In this document: positions 11,101-23,189 of the stretch, piece after piece | How the letters are laid out: each line of letters begins with the position of its first letter | How positions within the stretch are numbered: position 1 is the first letter of the stretch | From: Rhododendron vialii | Lineage: Eukaryota; Streptophyta; Magnoliopsida; Ericales; Ericaceae | Direction of reading: 5' to 3' | DNA length: 64,000 bases | Assembly (NCBI RefSeq): GCF_030253575.1 | Contig: NC_080569.1 | Span: forward strand, 11,353,001 to 11,417,000 | Translations under genes and position numbers: made by a program | The notes under the pieces: generated by a model | Databases searched by the model: none | What the model was told of the DNA's origin: nothing | What the model saw: the letters and a program-made list of their open reading frames with translations, nothing else

Positions 11101-12299
11101 ATGACTAACTAATGGGTAAATGTGAGACAAAAGGGGCTGATTGGAGGATGAGACTCGAGAGTAATTCGGCTACGAACCTACTTATGAATTTTTTTTTTCG
11201 GGGTTCATGAGAACTTCACCTGGGCTACGGCCCGCTGTAGTCCCTTGTATGTTCCGCCCCTTGCAATAACGTGACGTGACGAACGATTTAAATTATTCTT
11301 GGCTTAAGGATGGAGTCCACAAATGTTGACAAATTAACTGATCGGAACACAGGACTGAAAATTAAACTGAGCTAGACCCAATTTTTCTGGTCCGTGAGAG
11401 GTTATTATTTTTCTTGAATATATGTTCTACCCCAATTACAACACATCATATATCATTTTGTTCTCTCTAATTAAGCAAAATTAATCCCATAGTTTTCTCC
11501 AATTACACCACATGACTTATCGCGAAAGACGAAGAATAATTAATTCTCTCTCTAGCTGGTTCATACTGTATACCAGCCTCGGTCCAAACCCGATTCGTTG
11601 ACACACTCCTCCTCACCTTCATCAATTTCAACCGGAGTTTACCAACCCAAATCGAACCCATGAGATCATGATCAGATCCTTCCACTGATTGATGGGACTC
11701 ACTCCGACCACTGCAAAAAATGATACCACTAGTAACACAAGAAAAAAAAAATGCAACCACTAAAATGTTACCTAATATATTCATTAATTTCAAGAGTACA
11801 AAAACTCGCTGCGGATGATCGCCAACTTGGATGCATGATCCAACGGCTTAGAGGTGCGCAATACGGTGTTGTGCACCTTATTGCACAGCAACAACCCGAA
11901 GTCTAAAAATAGCTATGTGAAATAGGCGCTTAGTCGATCAGCAAATAGGCGCTTAATCTTGTTGTCTAAAAATAGCTATGTGTTATTTAGATGCTTAAAT
12001 GCTTAAAAATGTGTTCGTTTTGGATCCCAAAATCTAATTTCTCTCTTTGCTCATGGTCTCTCATAGGTTTTTTCTTCAATTATTAATCTAATTTCCTTTT
12101 CTATCTTTTTCCACCGATTATCCAAAAAAATCTCTCAAAATCTAAACCAGACAAACTATAAATTTTCAAATCTTGAAATTTTATAATCTTGTTGTTTAAT
12201 TATAATCCGGCCCTACGTTTAAGAAATTCTAGCTCTATTCCTGATCTTGGCCTTCGGGGTACCGCTAAGTGGCATATGAGTAGACAAGTCCAAATTAGG
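11101..12299. other. intergenic DNA with a MITE half
   Basis: Mostly unrecognised AT-rich DNA. 11818-11900 (GGATGCATGATCCAACGGCTT, then GTGCGCAATACGGTGTTGTG) resembles one arm of the foldback element at 17.5-17.75 kb. Confidence 0.4.
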
Positions 12300-12740
12300 G
12301 GTCATCAACTACAACACTAAACACTCGTGCGCCTGCAATAATTGAATCGTCACCTTCCACGTGGAAGAGGTAAAGAAGTGAGGTTAGGCTACAAGTTACT
12401 TCGCCACCGTGCAAATTTGACAGGCGTCTTTTCGTGTAATTTTTTTTTTTCAAATGGAGGCGAGAGCATCGAGGCATCTCTGAGGGACACGTTTCGACCG
12501 TCGGATGGTCGTGGGGACCTTTCGGATCTCCGATGATGATTCTCCCGCCCAGTTGGCGAGAACTCGCACGCAACGTGTGACGTCAGCGGCGACAGCGAAA
12601 CTCTCTTGTCCGTTGTTAAAAAAATCGAATCCCAGTCTTTGGAGAGACTGCTGCTACCTTTGACTTTGCGTTTGATGGGGTCCTCCTCCTCATTTTCCAC
12701 AAACCCACCCTCCATTTTTCATTGTTTTCCTCTTTCTTAC
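12300..12740. promoter_or_regulatory. orphan promoter-like, CG-richer segment
   Basis: This stretch is richer in CG than its surroundings. It holds the palindromic bZIP-type site TGACGTCA (12578-12585), a G-box CACGTG (12358-12363) and a pyrimidine-rich run resembling a 5' UTR (about 12660-12750). No start codon leads into a recognisable gene on either strand, and a MITE begins about 100 bp downstream. A promoter separated from its gene is one reading; chance is another. Confidence 0.25.
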
Positions 12741-12843
12741 CCCCTAGCTTTTTTCAATTGGAAATTGCAAGGCGGTGGTTAAGGCATAAACTGAGTGTTT
12801 TTTTTGTTTTTTTTTCTCTCGGCGAAAATTAGCATTACTATTA

Positions 12844-13282
12844 GAGCATCTACTGCAGTTCCCATCCTAGGCATGCCAATTTGTATTTGGCTATTCACCA
12901 AATAGATGAAGTTTTCAATAGCCTAGGCATTTAAACTATCCACACGTATTCTATATATATAAAAAAAAATCAAAATACAATAGTCTACACTACCAATTCC
13001 TTGTTGACAACGGAGTTCACAAAGGCAAAGTAATCGAGAATTGGAGCCGGCATCGCATTAAGGTGAAAGATTCAGAGTTGGGTGGTAAAGCAGATGAGAG
13101 GAGAGAGGGAAGAAAGTGCAGCCCAGGGAGTGCTACAGTAACTCGCCAACCTTAGCGAGTTACTCTAGCTCCCCACTCATTGCTGAGGTTGATGGTGAGT
13201 CAGCTGGGTCAGTCTTCAATTTAGGGGTTTTCCTCGCCATTTTGCCTAAATTTTAGGGTTGCTTAGGTTGTTAGAGATGATC
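12844..13282. mobile_element. PIF/Harbinger-like MITE with TTA target duplication
   Basis: The left end TTA-GAGCATCTACTGCAG and right end AGATGATC-TTA form an inverted repeat flanked by TTA on both sides (12841-12843, 13283-13285), the PIF/Harbinger target site. An internal short palindrome GTAACTCGCC...GCGAGTTAC lies near 13139. No coding capacity. Confidence 0.65.
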
Positions 13283-16200
13283 TTAATTACTAAGGTTTGG
13301 ACTCAAGTTAGATGAGGGGGCGAATGTGAGGCTTACCATTGAGTTACTACTTTACTTGGGTATAAAATGAGTGTTATCATGCGTGGATCTCACATGTTCT
13401 GTGAGAATGTGTTGTAAGTGTTTGTAGCAAAGTTGATACTCCACATATGTTAACTCTAAATCTTAATTTGCTACGATGACACACAAATATTTACACATGA
13501 CTCTTGCAAAATGAGAGTCCATGTTACCATTTCAAACATTTGAAAATTTTGTTTATATCTTTCAATTATAATGCTAAAAATATTCAATATGGATCTTATT
13601 TGATTGATCTCAATTAGTTTTAGTAGACAAAATGTTAAAAATGATAAAAAAAATTATAAATTGAAAGTTATAAACAAGATAAAAACAATAGAAAAAAGTA
13701 AAAGGGAACTCTCATTTAGGAACGAAGGGAGTACAAAATGATTATATTAGTAACAAAATTAGAACACGAAAAGTTATCATATTTAATTTCGAAGCTCTGC
13801 ATGATAGTTTCAGTATCCATGCATTCAAAAATACCTATCTAATATGCAATTATATATGCTAACACTTATCAATTACTCATTCGGTGCATCATTGATTCTT
13901 CTCATGATTCATAACCGAAATGTTGTCCCAATTAATAATAGTAATTCAACTTGTAATGCTAATTAATGTCACACTCAAGAGCAAGTTATTTTATTGGCAA
14001 AAAATTTTCAATCTCCACTATTATAACTATGACAAGAATAATTCCAAAATAACAATTACAAATTGGCAAAACTGTACAACAATAGACAGTTGTATACCAC
14101 AACTTTTTCCTCATGGGCTAGCTGCATGAACTTTTTTTCTACCTTAGCTTGCCAACCTTTGAGAAGTGAGAGCAACGCAAAGTCTAATTTCTCCTGTCTA
14201 AGAGTCAATGGGGATTATGACACTTGTCTTTTTTGTGCTCTTTTTTCCATGAAGATATTTAATATATCTAAGATCTATGGAATCCATTATATATCATAAG
14301 AATCAATTAATTTCTTTATTTATTAGTTTAGTTTTTGATACAGATCATAGGAACACCTTTTGTTATGTTTTTCTTTTTAATACAACAAGATTCGATGCTG
14401 CATGAAAGAAGACAGACAAAAAAACATTAATTAATTGACAGTAGGGTTAAGCCACTTCCTTTTGCCTGTCTTTTTCTTAATTTTTATTTATTTTTAATCC
14501 GGATAAGTTTTTGGCCACCTCAATTGCCGTTGGAGGATCACTCTCAATGTCCAGTAGGAGGGAGGGGGGCAATTAAAGCCGAGTAGCAAGAATTGATAGT
14601 ATCTTGCAGGTTTCAAATCTAAGACTTAAGAATTACTGACAAGTACATAAGTTTCTGAATTGATCATCAAAATAACTAAAAGAAATATCTAGAGTTACTT
14701 GTATATCGTAAAAAAAAAAGCCTAGTAACACAATGAGTTGTACACGAAGTTGCCCAACACATGCATCTAGGAGAGATTGTCTCACCTAGGTACACCCGGT
14801 CACCAATGAGAGAAGGCCACATAGGCATATGTACAATTCGCTGTGTTACTAGTCGACCTTCATGATCCTAACCAAAAAGTATATGACCACACACTCTTAC
14901 GTAAACATTTTGCACACGCTCATCTTTATGTAGGGGCTTTGCACATACTGTAACACTAGTGTTTGTCGGCCCCTACATAAAAAATATGAGTTTGTTTGCA
15001 AATATTAATTTGTGTAAAATGTGTGCGGTTGTAAAATAGTTTAGAAAACTATTATAAAGAAACCAACATATAGCTAGAGTGATTAGATAATATCAGAAAG
15101 CAACATAATACCAGAAAGCGCCAAATAGAATAACTGGAGGTAGATTTGACAACATAGATTTATATAATTCCAAGAAATCATTTGTGAATTACATATATTT
15201 AGAGTGATAAATATTAATCGTAAATGACAAATTGTTGATTACTATATTGACCATTGCAAATTTTCATGAGTACTTTTTTTTTTTTTGACAATTGTTACTG
15301 TTGAATTAGATATAATATCTAATTAATTGTCTCAAACTATTAGTACTAATCTAACTCTGACTAATTTTCCATTACAAAGTCTAGTAAATTAATTTAATGC
15401 AAGTTTCAACTACCAAAGGTCCAAAAGCATGACCGACTTTGAAAGGATAACTTGAGCTAAAAAGCTTGCAGAGATTGTCAAAAAGTACTGAGAATTATGC
15501 CTATATCTCAGAAGTTCTTTTTTTTTTTTGATCGGCAATTTATTTATTTTTATTAATCTTTGAATCTCTATCTCAGAAGGTTCCTTCCTTCATTTCTTTT
15601 TGATTATTCTAGCTGAAAAAAATTGCCAAAAACATAATGAAAAATCAATACGACAAATTAAGTGAACTTGCATGAGTTGGGTGGGATATCCCATCAATTA
15701 TAAGGGGGTTAATTAAAGGGGGATAATCCATGCATGATTGCTTAATTTCTATAGTGTTCTAGTAAAGTCAACCAAAATGGTTTATATTGCATGCAGACAA
15801 TCATTTGACAGATAGTGATTAAGAAGAGATCACAGTTCATGTGTTGTAGGTGGCAAGCTAGCTTACATCCAAAAAAACATCATAATTAAGCTTTAAGTAC
15901 TTATACAAATCTTTGTTGCAACAACCCTAGCCTTAATTAAGCCATCTTTCAGCTCTATTTAATGACCAAATTAAGCTTTTTGTTTGGTTTTTTTTTTTTG
16001 GTACTTCAGAATATTATAAAAAATTAGTCACAACAGAGAGTTATGCAACAGATGTGCAGGCATAGTTAAAGTATTACAGCCCCAAGCGATCCCGAGTCCA
16101 GAATTCCCTAATCGGTTAATGATCACCAAAGATTTGTACAGATCAGGTCCTCTCCCATGTTTGGATTGATCGTTTCTATGGGGAAAAACGTTATCGTAAA

Positions 16201-17517
16201 TGTTCGATAACGCTTTTCCGTAGGCGCAAAGCAACCCTCCTCTTCAATATTGTTCTCGAAAAATGTTGATGATTATTGGAGGAGATTACATGCATGGAGT
16301 ATCAAAGTGAATTGTATTAGGCCACGTAGACGTTCGCATAAAATAACGTTAATAATCGACGAAACTTTTATAATCGCTTTTTATTATCTATATATATGGC
16401 TATAGTAAAATCAGACATTTTTATTTTTTTTAAGAATTTGTGGGAGGCGGTCCCCCTCCGTCGGCTGGTGGCTTGCGAAAATGTGCTTAATGACTCAATC
16501 AAGCTCATTTACCGCATAATTAACAAGAGGTGTGAGGTGATCATATCTTAATTAATACTGATTAAGAAAATTGCATGCATGTTGAACAATGATCTGTAAA
16601 TTAATGAACTTGTCCCTACGTACCCCCTTAACAAGAATTTCAGACTTTTTAATTAGTTAATTAGAGCATCTTTGTCGGTATGTATACACTTAATTATAAT
16701 CTATTTATTGATTAATTAGCACTATGAATCAGACATCCAAGGCCTAGCTCCCTCTCCTTTAGATGCCCACATGTGGATGCTTTTTACATTTTCCGGCTCA
16801 AAAAGATCTTTAATTTCTCAGTGAGTTTCGCGATCGGATTAATTTAAAGTCGGGGATATAATTAATAAAGTTGTTAGTCTCTCCTCCACGTATCTTGGCC
16901 TCGACTTGGTTTATGTTTTCGTAATCATTTTTGATGTGCCTTTTCCGAAATTATATTTAGTTGGTACGATATCCAAAACATTCTTATAATTTGGCGGGTG
17001 TTCCGTTCTCCTTTTTAAAGCTCTCTTTTTTCATAAGATGTTTCCAAGACGTTTTTCGGGTCCTTGAAAATCCTACCCATTCAAGAAAGAGGGAAATTGA
17101 AACGATTTCTCATTTTATGTTAAACATAGCTTCTACTTCTTCTTCTTTTTGTACTTTTGCAAGATAAAACACATTTTTGCTCATATGTAGGCATGTGTAT
17201 GCAAGAAATTAAACCGGGCAACATTTACGCAAGCTTAAGTTTTTAGATGAATTTGATGCCAACGTTTCAATTTTAATAAACATTTCAACTTCCCTTTCAG
17301 GATGGTTCTATTTAATTAATTTGCTACCAATTACGAAGATAGTTAATGTATGTAACTACCAAATTAAGCAACTGAAGCATACGAATATTATAAAAATGTA
17401 CAGCATGCTTGCGTGGCTGTTTAATTAGTATTCTGATTGACGAATAAGTGGAGTTGTTATCCGAAGGTCAAATTCTGTTTAACGGTTTTGGAGTAACGAC
17501 ATGATTTAATTTAGCGG
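13283..17517. other. 4.2 kb AT-rich intergenic DNA without genes
   Basis: No gene was recognised. Visible scraps are a Stowaway-like right end near 13715-13732 (complement TACTCCCTTCGTTCC), and two poly(T)-led tails at about 15519 (GATCGGCAATTTATTTATTT) and 15989 that look like minus-strand LINE 3' ends. The rest gave no signal. Confidence 0.45.
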
Positions 17518-17745
17518 ACTTCGGGATGGTGCTGTGATGTGAGGTGCACAGTGTACCATGCTGCGCATCTCCGAGGCATCGGATCGTGAATCTGATGGCT
17601 CGGATCTCATCTCGGCAACCAACGATTGAGAGCTGTTCATTGCCGAAATGAAATCCGAGCTGTAAAATCGATGCACGATCCAATGGCTTGAAGTTGTGTA
17701 GTACGGTGCTGCGCACACCACTACACAACACCATCCCCAATTCTA
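17518..17745. mobile_element. foldback MITE, unclassified
   Basis: The left arm starting GGGATGGTGCTGTGATGTGA and the right arm, in reverse complement GGGATGGTGTTGTGTAGTGG, pair over about 90 bp, including GGATCGTG and GGCTCGGAT/AGCTCGGAT blocks. A half copy is at 11.8 kb. No clear target duplication. Confidence 0.65.
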
Positions 17746-18274
17746 GCATTGGCTGGAAAGGAGGATAAAGACTGATTTTTTTTTTTTTAATTTGAATCTG
17801 CTCAGTAAAATATTATAGCCAATCAAAGGGGAACAGTGCAAAACAAAAGTCATAGAGTAGTAATTTTCACCTCCAGTAGAAAAATCTTGGTGTAATCCTA
17901 TTAAATATTTGAAAAAGCAATAGCTGGATGAGTATGAGGACAATTCACCGCCACCATCAAGGTGTTTCCAAAAAAAAAAAAAAAAACACTAAAAATTTAA
18001 CGTATTTTATCATCTCGTTTTTATTAACAAAAAAATTTCAGCATTTTATTATCTCGTTAATTTTCACTAACAACAAATTTTTTTTTGCTACAGTACTAAC
18101 TCTACTCATAAACTCATAAACTTATTCACTACCGGAAATAGCTTGATATTTCTTAACAATTTATTCACTACCTGAAACACCTAACAACTTCTCAACCACA
18201 AATAAAAATCTACAAATTTTTCAATATCGAAAACACCTCCTAAATTTTTGAAAATTACGTAGTTATATGTAGTA

Positions 18275-18486
18275 CTACCTCCGTCGAAAAATATTTGTCT
18301 GGTCCATAAAATGAGAACTAAAAAATATTGTATTTCTTTCAAGAAAAAATTCAAACTTTTTTCTTAAATTAAAAAAACTCATCGATATCTACTGAATTGT
18401 TGAAACAAATTTAAATTTTTCTTGCAAAAATTGTATTATTTACGCCCTCGTTTTGCGGATCGGACAAAATTATGGGGCAGATGGAG
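18275..18486. mobile_element. Stowaway-like MITE with TA target duplication
   Basis: The ends TA-CTACCTCCGTCGAAAAAT and GGGGCAGATGGAG-TA form the CTCCRTC-type inverted repeat of Stowaway MITEs and are bounded by TA on each side (18273-18274, 18487-18488). ATTTGTCTGGTCC on the left pairs with GGATCGGACAAAA on the right. Confidence 0.75.
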
Positions 18487-18534
18487 TAATAATGTTTTGG
18501 GTGAGATTATATTTCTCATGTGCTTCCTTGTGGA

Positions 18535-18736
18535 ATGGGAGATGCTGCCAAGAAGCTCTCTGCCGAGTGGTGCAGAGTGGCTGATCCGGCAGCTCATCTC
18601 GGCAATCGACGGCTCGGATCTTAACCGAGCAAAGGACGGTTAAGATTTGGATACACTCAGATTTTATCTAAGCCGTCCGTGCCGAGATGAAAGACCGGAT
18701 CGGCCGCTTGGCAAGAAGCTGCTTGGCAGCATCCCC
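18535..18736. mobile_element. foldback MITE, unclassified
   Basis: GATGCTGCCAAGAAGCTCTC and CATCTCGGCAATCGACGGCT on the left are mirrored by GCCGTCCGTGCCGAGATGA and AGAAGCTGCTTGGCAGCATC on the right. It resembles the 17.5-kb element in its centre. No target duplication was assigned. Confidence 0.65.
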
Positions 18737-18960
18737 GGGCCCCGTTTCAGAACATCTTCTTAAAAAATAAGTACTTATGTCACATTTTCAAACTCAAAAA
18801 TAATGTAAATAAAAAATAATTTTTTGAAGTTTTTTTTTGCACGGTGAGATCTTTCAAACAAAATTCATATTACATATTTTTAGATTTAATTAAGTCTTAT
18901 TTTTAAGCTTAAAATTACATTTTTAAAAATAAGTACTTAAAACCCGTTCTTGAACAGGGA
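18737..18960. mobile_element. CCCGTTYC-ended MITE, copy 1
   Basis: The left end GGGCCCCGTTTCAGAACATC and the complement of the right end (CCCTGTTCAAGAACGG) are related, enclosing an AT-rich body with AAAAATAAGTACTTA near both ends. Relatives lie at 21.25 and 26.6 kb. Confidence 0.6.
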
Positions 18961-19009
18961 TTGTCTGTTTGGGTATACAAATAAAGTGTCCGGACACAAC
19001 TTGTTCTCT

Positions 19010-19400
19010 ATTGGTAGAATGGTGCTACTGGTATCTGTACTAGTGTGTACAAATCTCATTTTTGTCTTGTTTTGGGTCTCAAAAAAATGATCGGAACCGA
19101 TTATTTTGTTTAAAATATTTTATTTACGTCTCATGCAAAAAACAAGCTCAATCCGATATCGATTAAGACACCTACAAAACGTCCAACTTTGTCCCAGATA
19201 TTAAGCTTGAATTTTAGAGCAAAGTTTGAATGTTTTGTAAATGCTCTTACCGATACCGGATTGAACTTTTTTTTTGCAGGGACCATGAGCAAAGTATTTC
19301 AAACAAAATGAGTGATTCCGATCATTTTTTTTGAGACCCAAAATGGATCCAGAAAGGAGTTTGTACTCACTGGTACAGATTTTTCATATGTACCATTAGA
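19010..19400. mobile_element. long foldback element, family F, copy 1
   Basis: A roughly 150-bp left arm (GTACTAGTGTGTACAAATCT, GGGTCTCAAAAAAATGATCG, TTTTGTTTAAAATATTTT) pairs with the right arm carrying the same blocks in inverse order. A second, diverged copy is nested at 57495-57880. No coding capacity. Confidence 0.7.
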
Positions 19401-21245
19401 CTTTCTGTATTGGTAAATACTTAGGTTAATTTGTCTTTATAATCGTTCGATCGGTGTGGCTAATTAACATATTCTGAAGTGCTCCTAGCATGTACGCACG
19501 CAATTAGGTCTTAAGATTAACGATATTCTTGATGAATACGGCGTACACATGCATAAGAAAAACACAAATGAAGGAGTTTTTTTTTTTTTAAATGGTTTAA
19601 TTACCCCCCAAAAAAAAACTTGGTTTCTAATTTTTTCTTTTTTGAGGTTTTTTAAATTAACTTCCAAAATCTTGAATATTATATACTTGTGTAGTGCCAA
19701 CTGCCAACGAACAATAGCAGTAATTTTAACCAAGAGGCTATTTTCTTTCATTTCACGAAAATAGGGAGGGTGGGCCATTGCCCCAAACTTCGGGACATGC
19801 TTGTTAATCTCGTCGTACAATTTCTCGTATCGGCCAAACATTTTGGCCCCTCCAACAACTTCATAATCCTACTTTTTCCCCTTAGGACTTCAAATAATTC
19901 TACTACAACCTCTCCATAATTTCATTACTTTAATTTAACTCAGCCGCCCCTTAAATTTCCTGCATTTCCCATTGAGCTAGTCTCATAATCTCATTACTTT
20001 TTAACTCAGACCCCACTTAGTTTGTGCAAGACTACTTTTGGGGTCACGGGATACATCGCTAACTGCGGCGTTCATATGCTCTTCGGTGCAAAAATTTAAT
20101 ACAAATCTTTTTTTTATTTTTTTTGACATTTCGACTGACATTCATGCTTCTACGATGCTTCTACAAGGCGGTGGTGATTCACTTTGATTGAATGGCTACG
20201 TAGCTTGATTTTGGACCATTCTTTTTAGCACACTAAATAAGGGAAACTTTAAGCTTGTTTTGGTGGTCACATGTTATAACAAACAAAAGACATACAGTCA
20301 ATCAATTCAAGTAGTAGTACTTTTGTGCATGCAGCATCACATTCACCAATAATTAATGAGAAAATTTCCTCACTTAAAGTGGCTTTGGGAGTGTTAATTT
20401 GTCAAAACCCACAATATAATTGTGGTCAATCTCTCTCTCTCTCTCTTAATTTTTTCCTAATTAGGCCCCCCCCTGTTACTTTATCTCACTAGTAGTGGAA
20501 AATTGCTGTTGATGAAAATGTAGCACAGCAAAGAGGAGAGCAGCGAAATGGTTTAATTGCCTACCTATATATTGCATACAATTTGTGACAATTCAATAAA
20601 GGTACATATACATATAGCTAGCACTGATTAGTCAATCCAAAACACCTGGCCAGATGAGTCTAGGTGCCCCAGAATCCTATAAATTGACCCATCAAACATG
20701 ATCAACGTGATCATGATCATTCTCATCAGTCACTGTGCCCATCCTACGTATGCCACAGAACCGGCATCTCTTAACAATGGATCTTGGACCTTCTAATTTG
20801 TTAGCAAACGTGCGTATCACTTTATATGCATGCATCTACATTTATGAAATCAAGGGATTAGATTGGCGGCTAAGACCATCTTTTACCGGTTTGATAATGA
20901 TGTTCGGTTCGAGTCGGATGGTACAACCGTGAGTTCATACGTTTTTTTTCTTCTCCTTAATTCCCACACTAATTTGACGTACATATATGATTCTTTTCTA
21001 TTGCACAATTATCCAACCGTGAGTTCATACGTTTTTTTGGTAAGTATGATCAATATATGTTGCCTTGTAACGTCCTACCACTCGGGGTGAGATGCATGGG
21101 GCAAGTTCCCCAAGCTCTTTGGATATTTGAAATTTTTATTCAATAGATAATGTATAAAAATTAAGCACATGGATTAAGAATACTCTACTAAGAAACAAAT
21201 GATAGTATGAAGAAACTAACCAAACTCACATACAGGTAATTAGTT
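19401..21245. other. AT-rich intergenic DNA without genes
   Basis: No gene or classified element was recognised. A short (CT)n tract lies at about 20431-20446, and CCGTGAGTTCATACGTTTTTT occurs twice (near 20927 and 21016). Confidence 0.4.
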
Positions 21246-21595
21246 AGGCCCCGTTCCGCTAAGAAAATAAGTTCTTATTTTTTACCCAATAAGAACTTAT
21301 GTTTCACTAACTTTTTACCTTCTTATTTCTACATTTCAAAATCTGTGTCATGGTCGCTTACATCTTTCAATTTATAATGAATTTCATGATTTTGTCAACT
21401 TTGTATAATGGAACTAATTGAGAGGAGTACCAAACAAGATTCATAATGCATATTTTTTGAGATACATGTTAAAAGATTTAAGCAATCAAAAATAGGCACA
21501 CCGAATAAGTAGAAACTCTCTTAACGGAACAAGAGTTCTTATTTCCTCTTCCAAAATTGTAAAATATTGAATAAGAAGGCTTAGTGGAACGATAA
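21246..21595. mobile_element. CCCGTTCC-ended MITE, copy 2
   Basis: The left end GGCCCCGTTCCGCTAAG pairs with the right end CTTAGTGGAACGATAA. Internal AATAAGTTCTTATTTT palindromes match the style of copies at 18.7 and 26.6 kb. Confidence 0.65.
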
Positions 21596-21784
21596 CTTAG
21601 TCACAAGTAATTAAATTATCCATATCTCGATACATCTCGGAACTAAAACAATATTTTTGGTTTACCTATTCTCACAGTAGCAAAGTCCTAATTTTAACTA
21701 TGTAGTACGTCCCTAAGCTTATAGCTAGTTTGGAAAATGTCACAATTAATTCTGATACCCATAGCCATCAAATTGTTTGATTTT

Positions 21785-22025
21785 TCTACTAAGAGAAAAA
21801 CTTCTTTACGGAGCAAACCCGGGAAAAAAAAAGTTTACGGCGCTCAATTACGCGCGTTCAAAAGTGTTTTAGATGGCCCAAATTGAAAATCAATTTTGAC
21901 CAGTAAGAATTAATTGTTATCGGTCAAAATTGAAAAACATATATCAACCATTGATTGCATAAATGAACGGCCGAGATCGTACGGAGCCATGAATAAGTTA
22001 TTCCGCCGTGAATAAATTTCTCTCT
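21785..22025. mobile_element. TTTACGGAG-ended MITE upstream of the MYB gene
   Basis: AACTTCTTTACGGAGCAAAC on the left and CGCCGTGAATAAATTTCTCT on the right form imperfect inverted ends. The same end sequences occur in the MITE pair upstream of the methyltransferase gene (54.4-54.9 kb). Confidence 0.45.
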
Positions 22026-22315
22026 TCCGCAAATACTCAAGACTTTGTATTGTAGAAGGAAGAGACTGGGTAAGGTTGGATATAGGCAGGGTTTCAATCA
22101 CTCGAGAGATAGAAACTTCTAAATCCATGCATCAGCTACTTATTAGTATTATTCAGCAAAAAAAGGAGTTGGAGAGACTGATCAAAGAGAGGCCAATCAT
22201 TTTGACATTTTTGTCTTTGTCTCTTAAGACAATAATTTAAGATTTAGTTTTGTTTTTCATTATCGATCCCAAGTTTCCAACCCCAAAAAGTCTCTCAATA
22301 AAAGGGCACTTTGGA

Positions 22316-22426
22316 AGCCTATATACCACCACACCCACCATCACCCAAGTCCCATTTAAATAGAGCCAAACACCAGATCCAACAAAAACACAACCCTCTA
22401 GAGAGAGAGAGAGAGAGAGAGAGAGA
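22316..22426 (+). promoter_or_regulatory. putative MYB core promoter and GA-repeat 5' UTR
   Basis: TATA-like strings CCTATATACC (about 22317-22326) and TTTAAATAG (22355-22363) precede the start codon. The last 27 bases before ATG are a (GA)n tract, a potential BPC/GAGA-factor site inside the leader. Position and motif are the only evidence. Confidence 0.35.
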
Positions 22427-22638
22427 ATGGGGAGGGCTCCTTGTTGTGATAAGGCAAATGTGAAGAAAGGGCCATGGGCGCCAGAAGAAGACTTGAAGCT
22501 TAAAGAGTTCATAGACAAATATGGGACTGGTGGAAACTGGATTGCTCTCCCTCAAAAAGCTGGTAAAGATCACCTTACTTGTAATTCAACAAAAATGTAT
22601 AAGCTATATTCATTGTTTTTCAGAATATCATTAACGAA

Positions 22639-22677
<39 letters not shown>

Positions 22678-23146
22678 ATCAGGTCTAAAGAGATGTGGAA
22701 AGAGCTGCAGGTTGAGATGGCTGAACTATCTGAGGCCTAACATAAAACATGGTGAATTTTCTGAGGAAGAAGATAGGATTATCTGCACCTTGTTTGCTAG
22801 CATTGGAAGCAGGTAATTACTCTACTCCATCCTGCTAGATTCCTCTTTAAGCTTTCTTTTTTTTTTTCCTTTTGGCTGTTCCTGGAATCTACACACATGG
22901 AAGACCTATATATGCTCATTTGATCACTCACGTATAATAGATCTGTCCATGATTTTTCCCCACTTTTTAAACTTAGTTATTGCTTTTACATAATGATTAA
23001 TAAGACCTATGTTCTGATGTCTGAAAGTTTATGATGTTTCTCCAGAAATAGTAAAAGAAGCCGAGTTAGTGAGAAACATTTGACTACTTTTACATAATTA
23101 TCATCTATTGTGATAATGACTGAATACTGATGTTACCATTCAACAC

Positions 23147-23189
<43 letters not shown>

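Noticed and set aside
12389..12715. Minus-strand 108-residue frame as a protein gene
   Set aside because: No recognisable domain and no codon pattern; the segment looks more like regulatory or decayed DNA.
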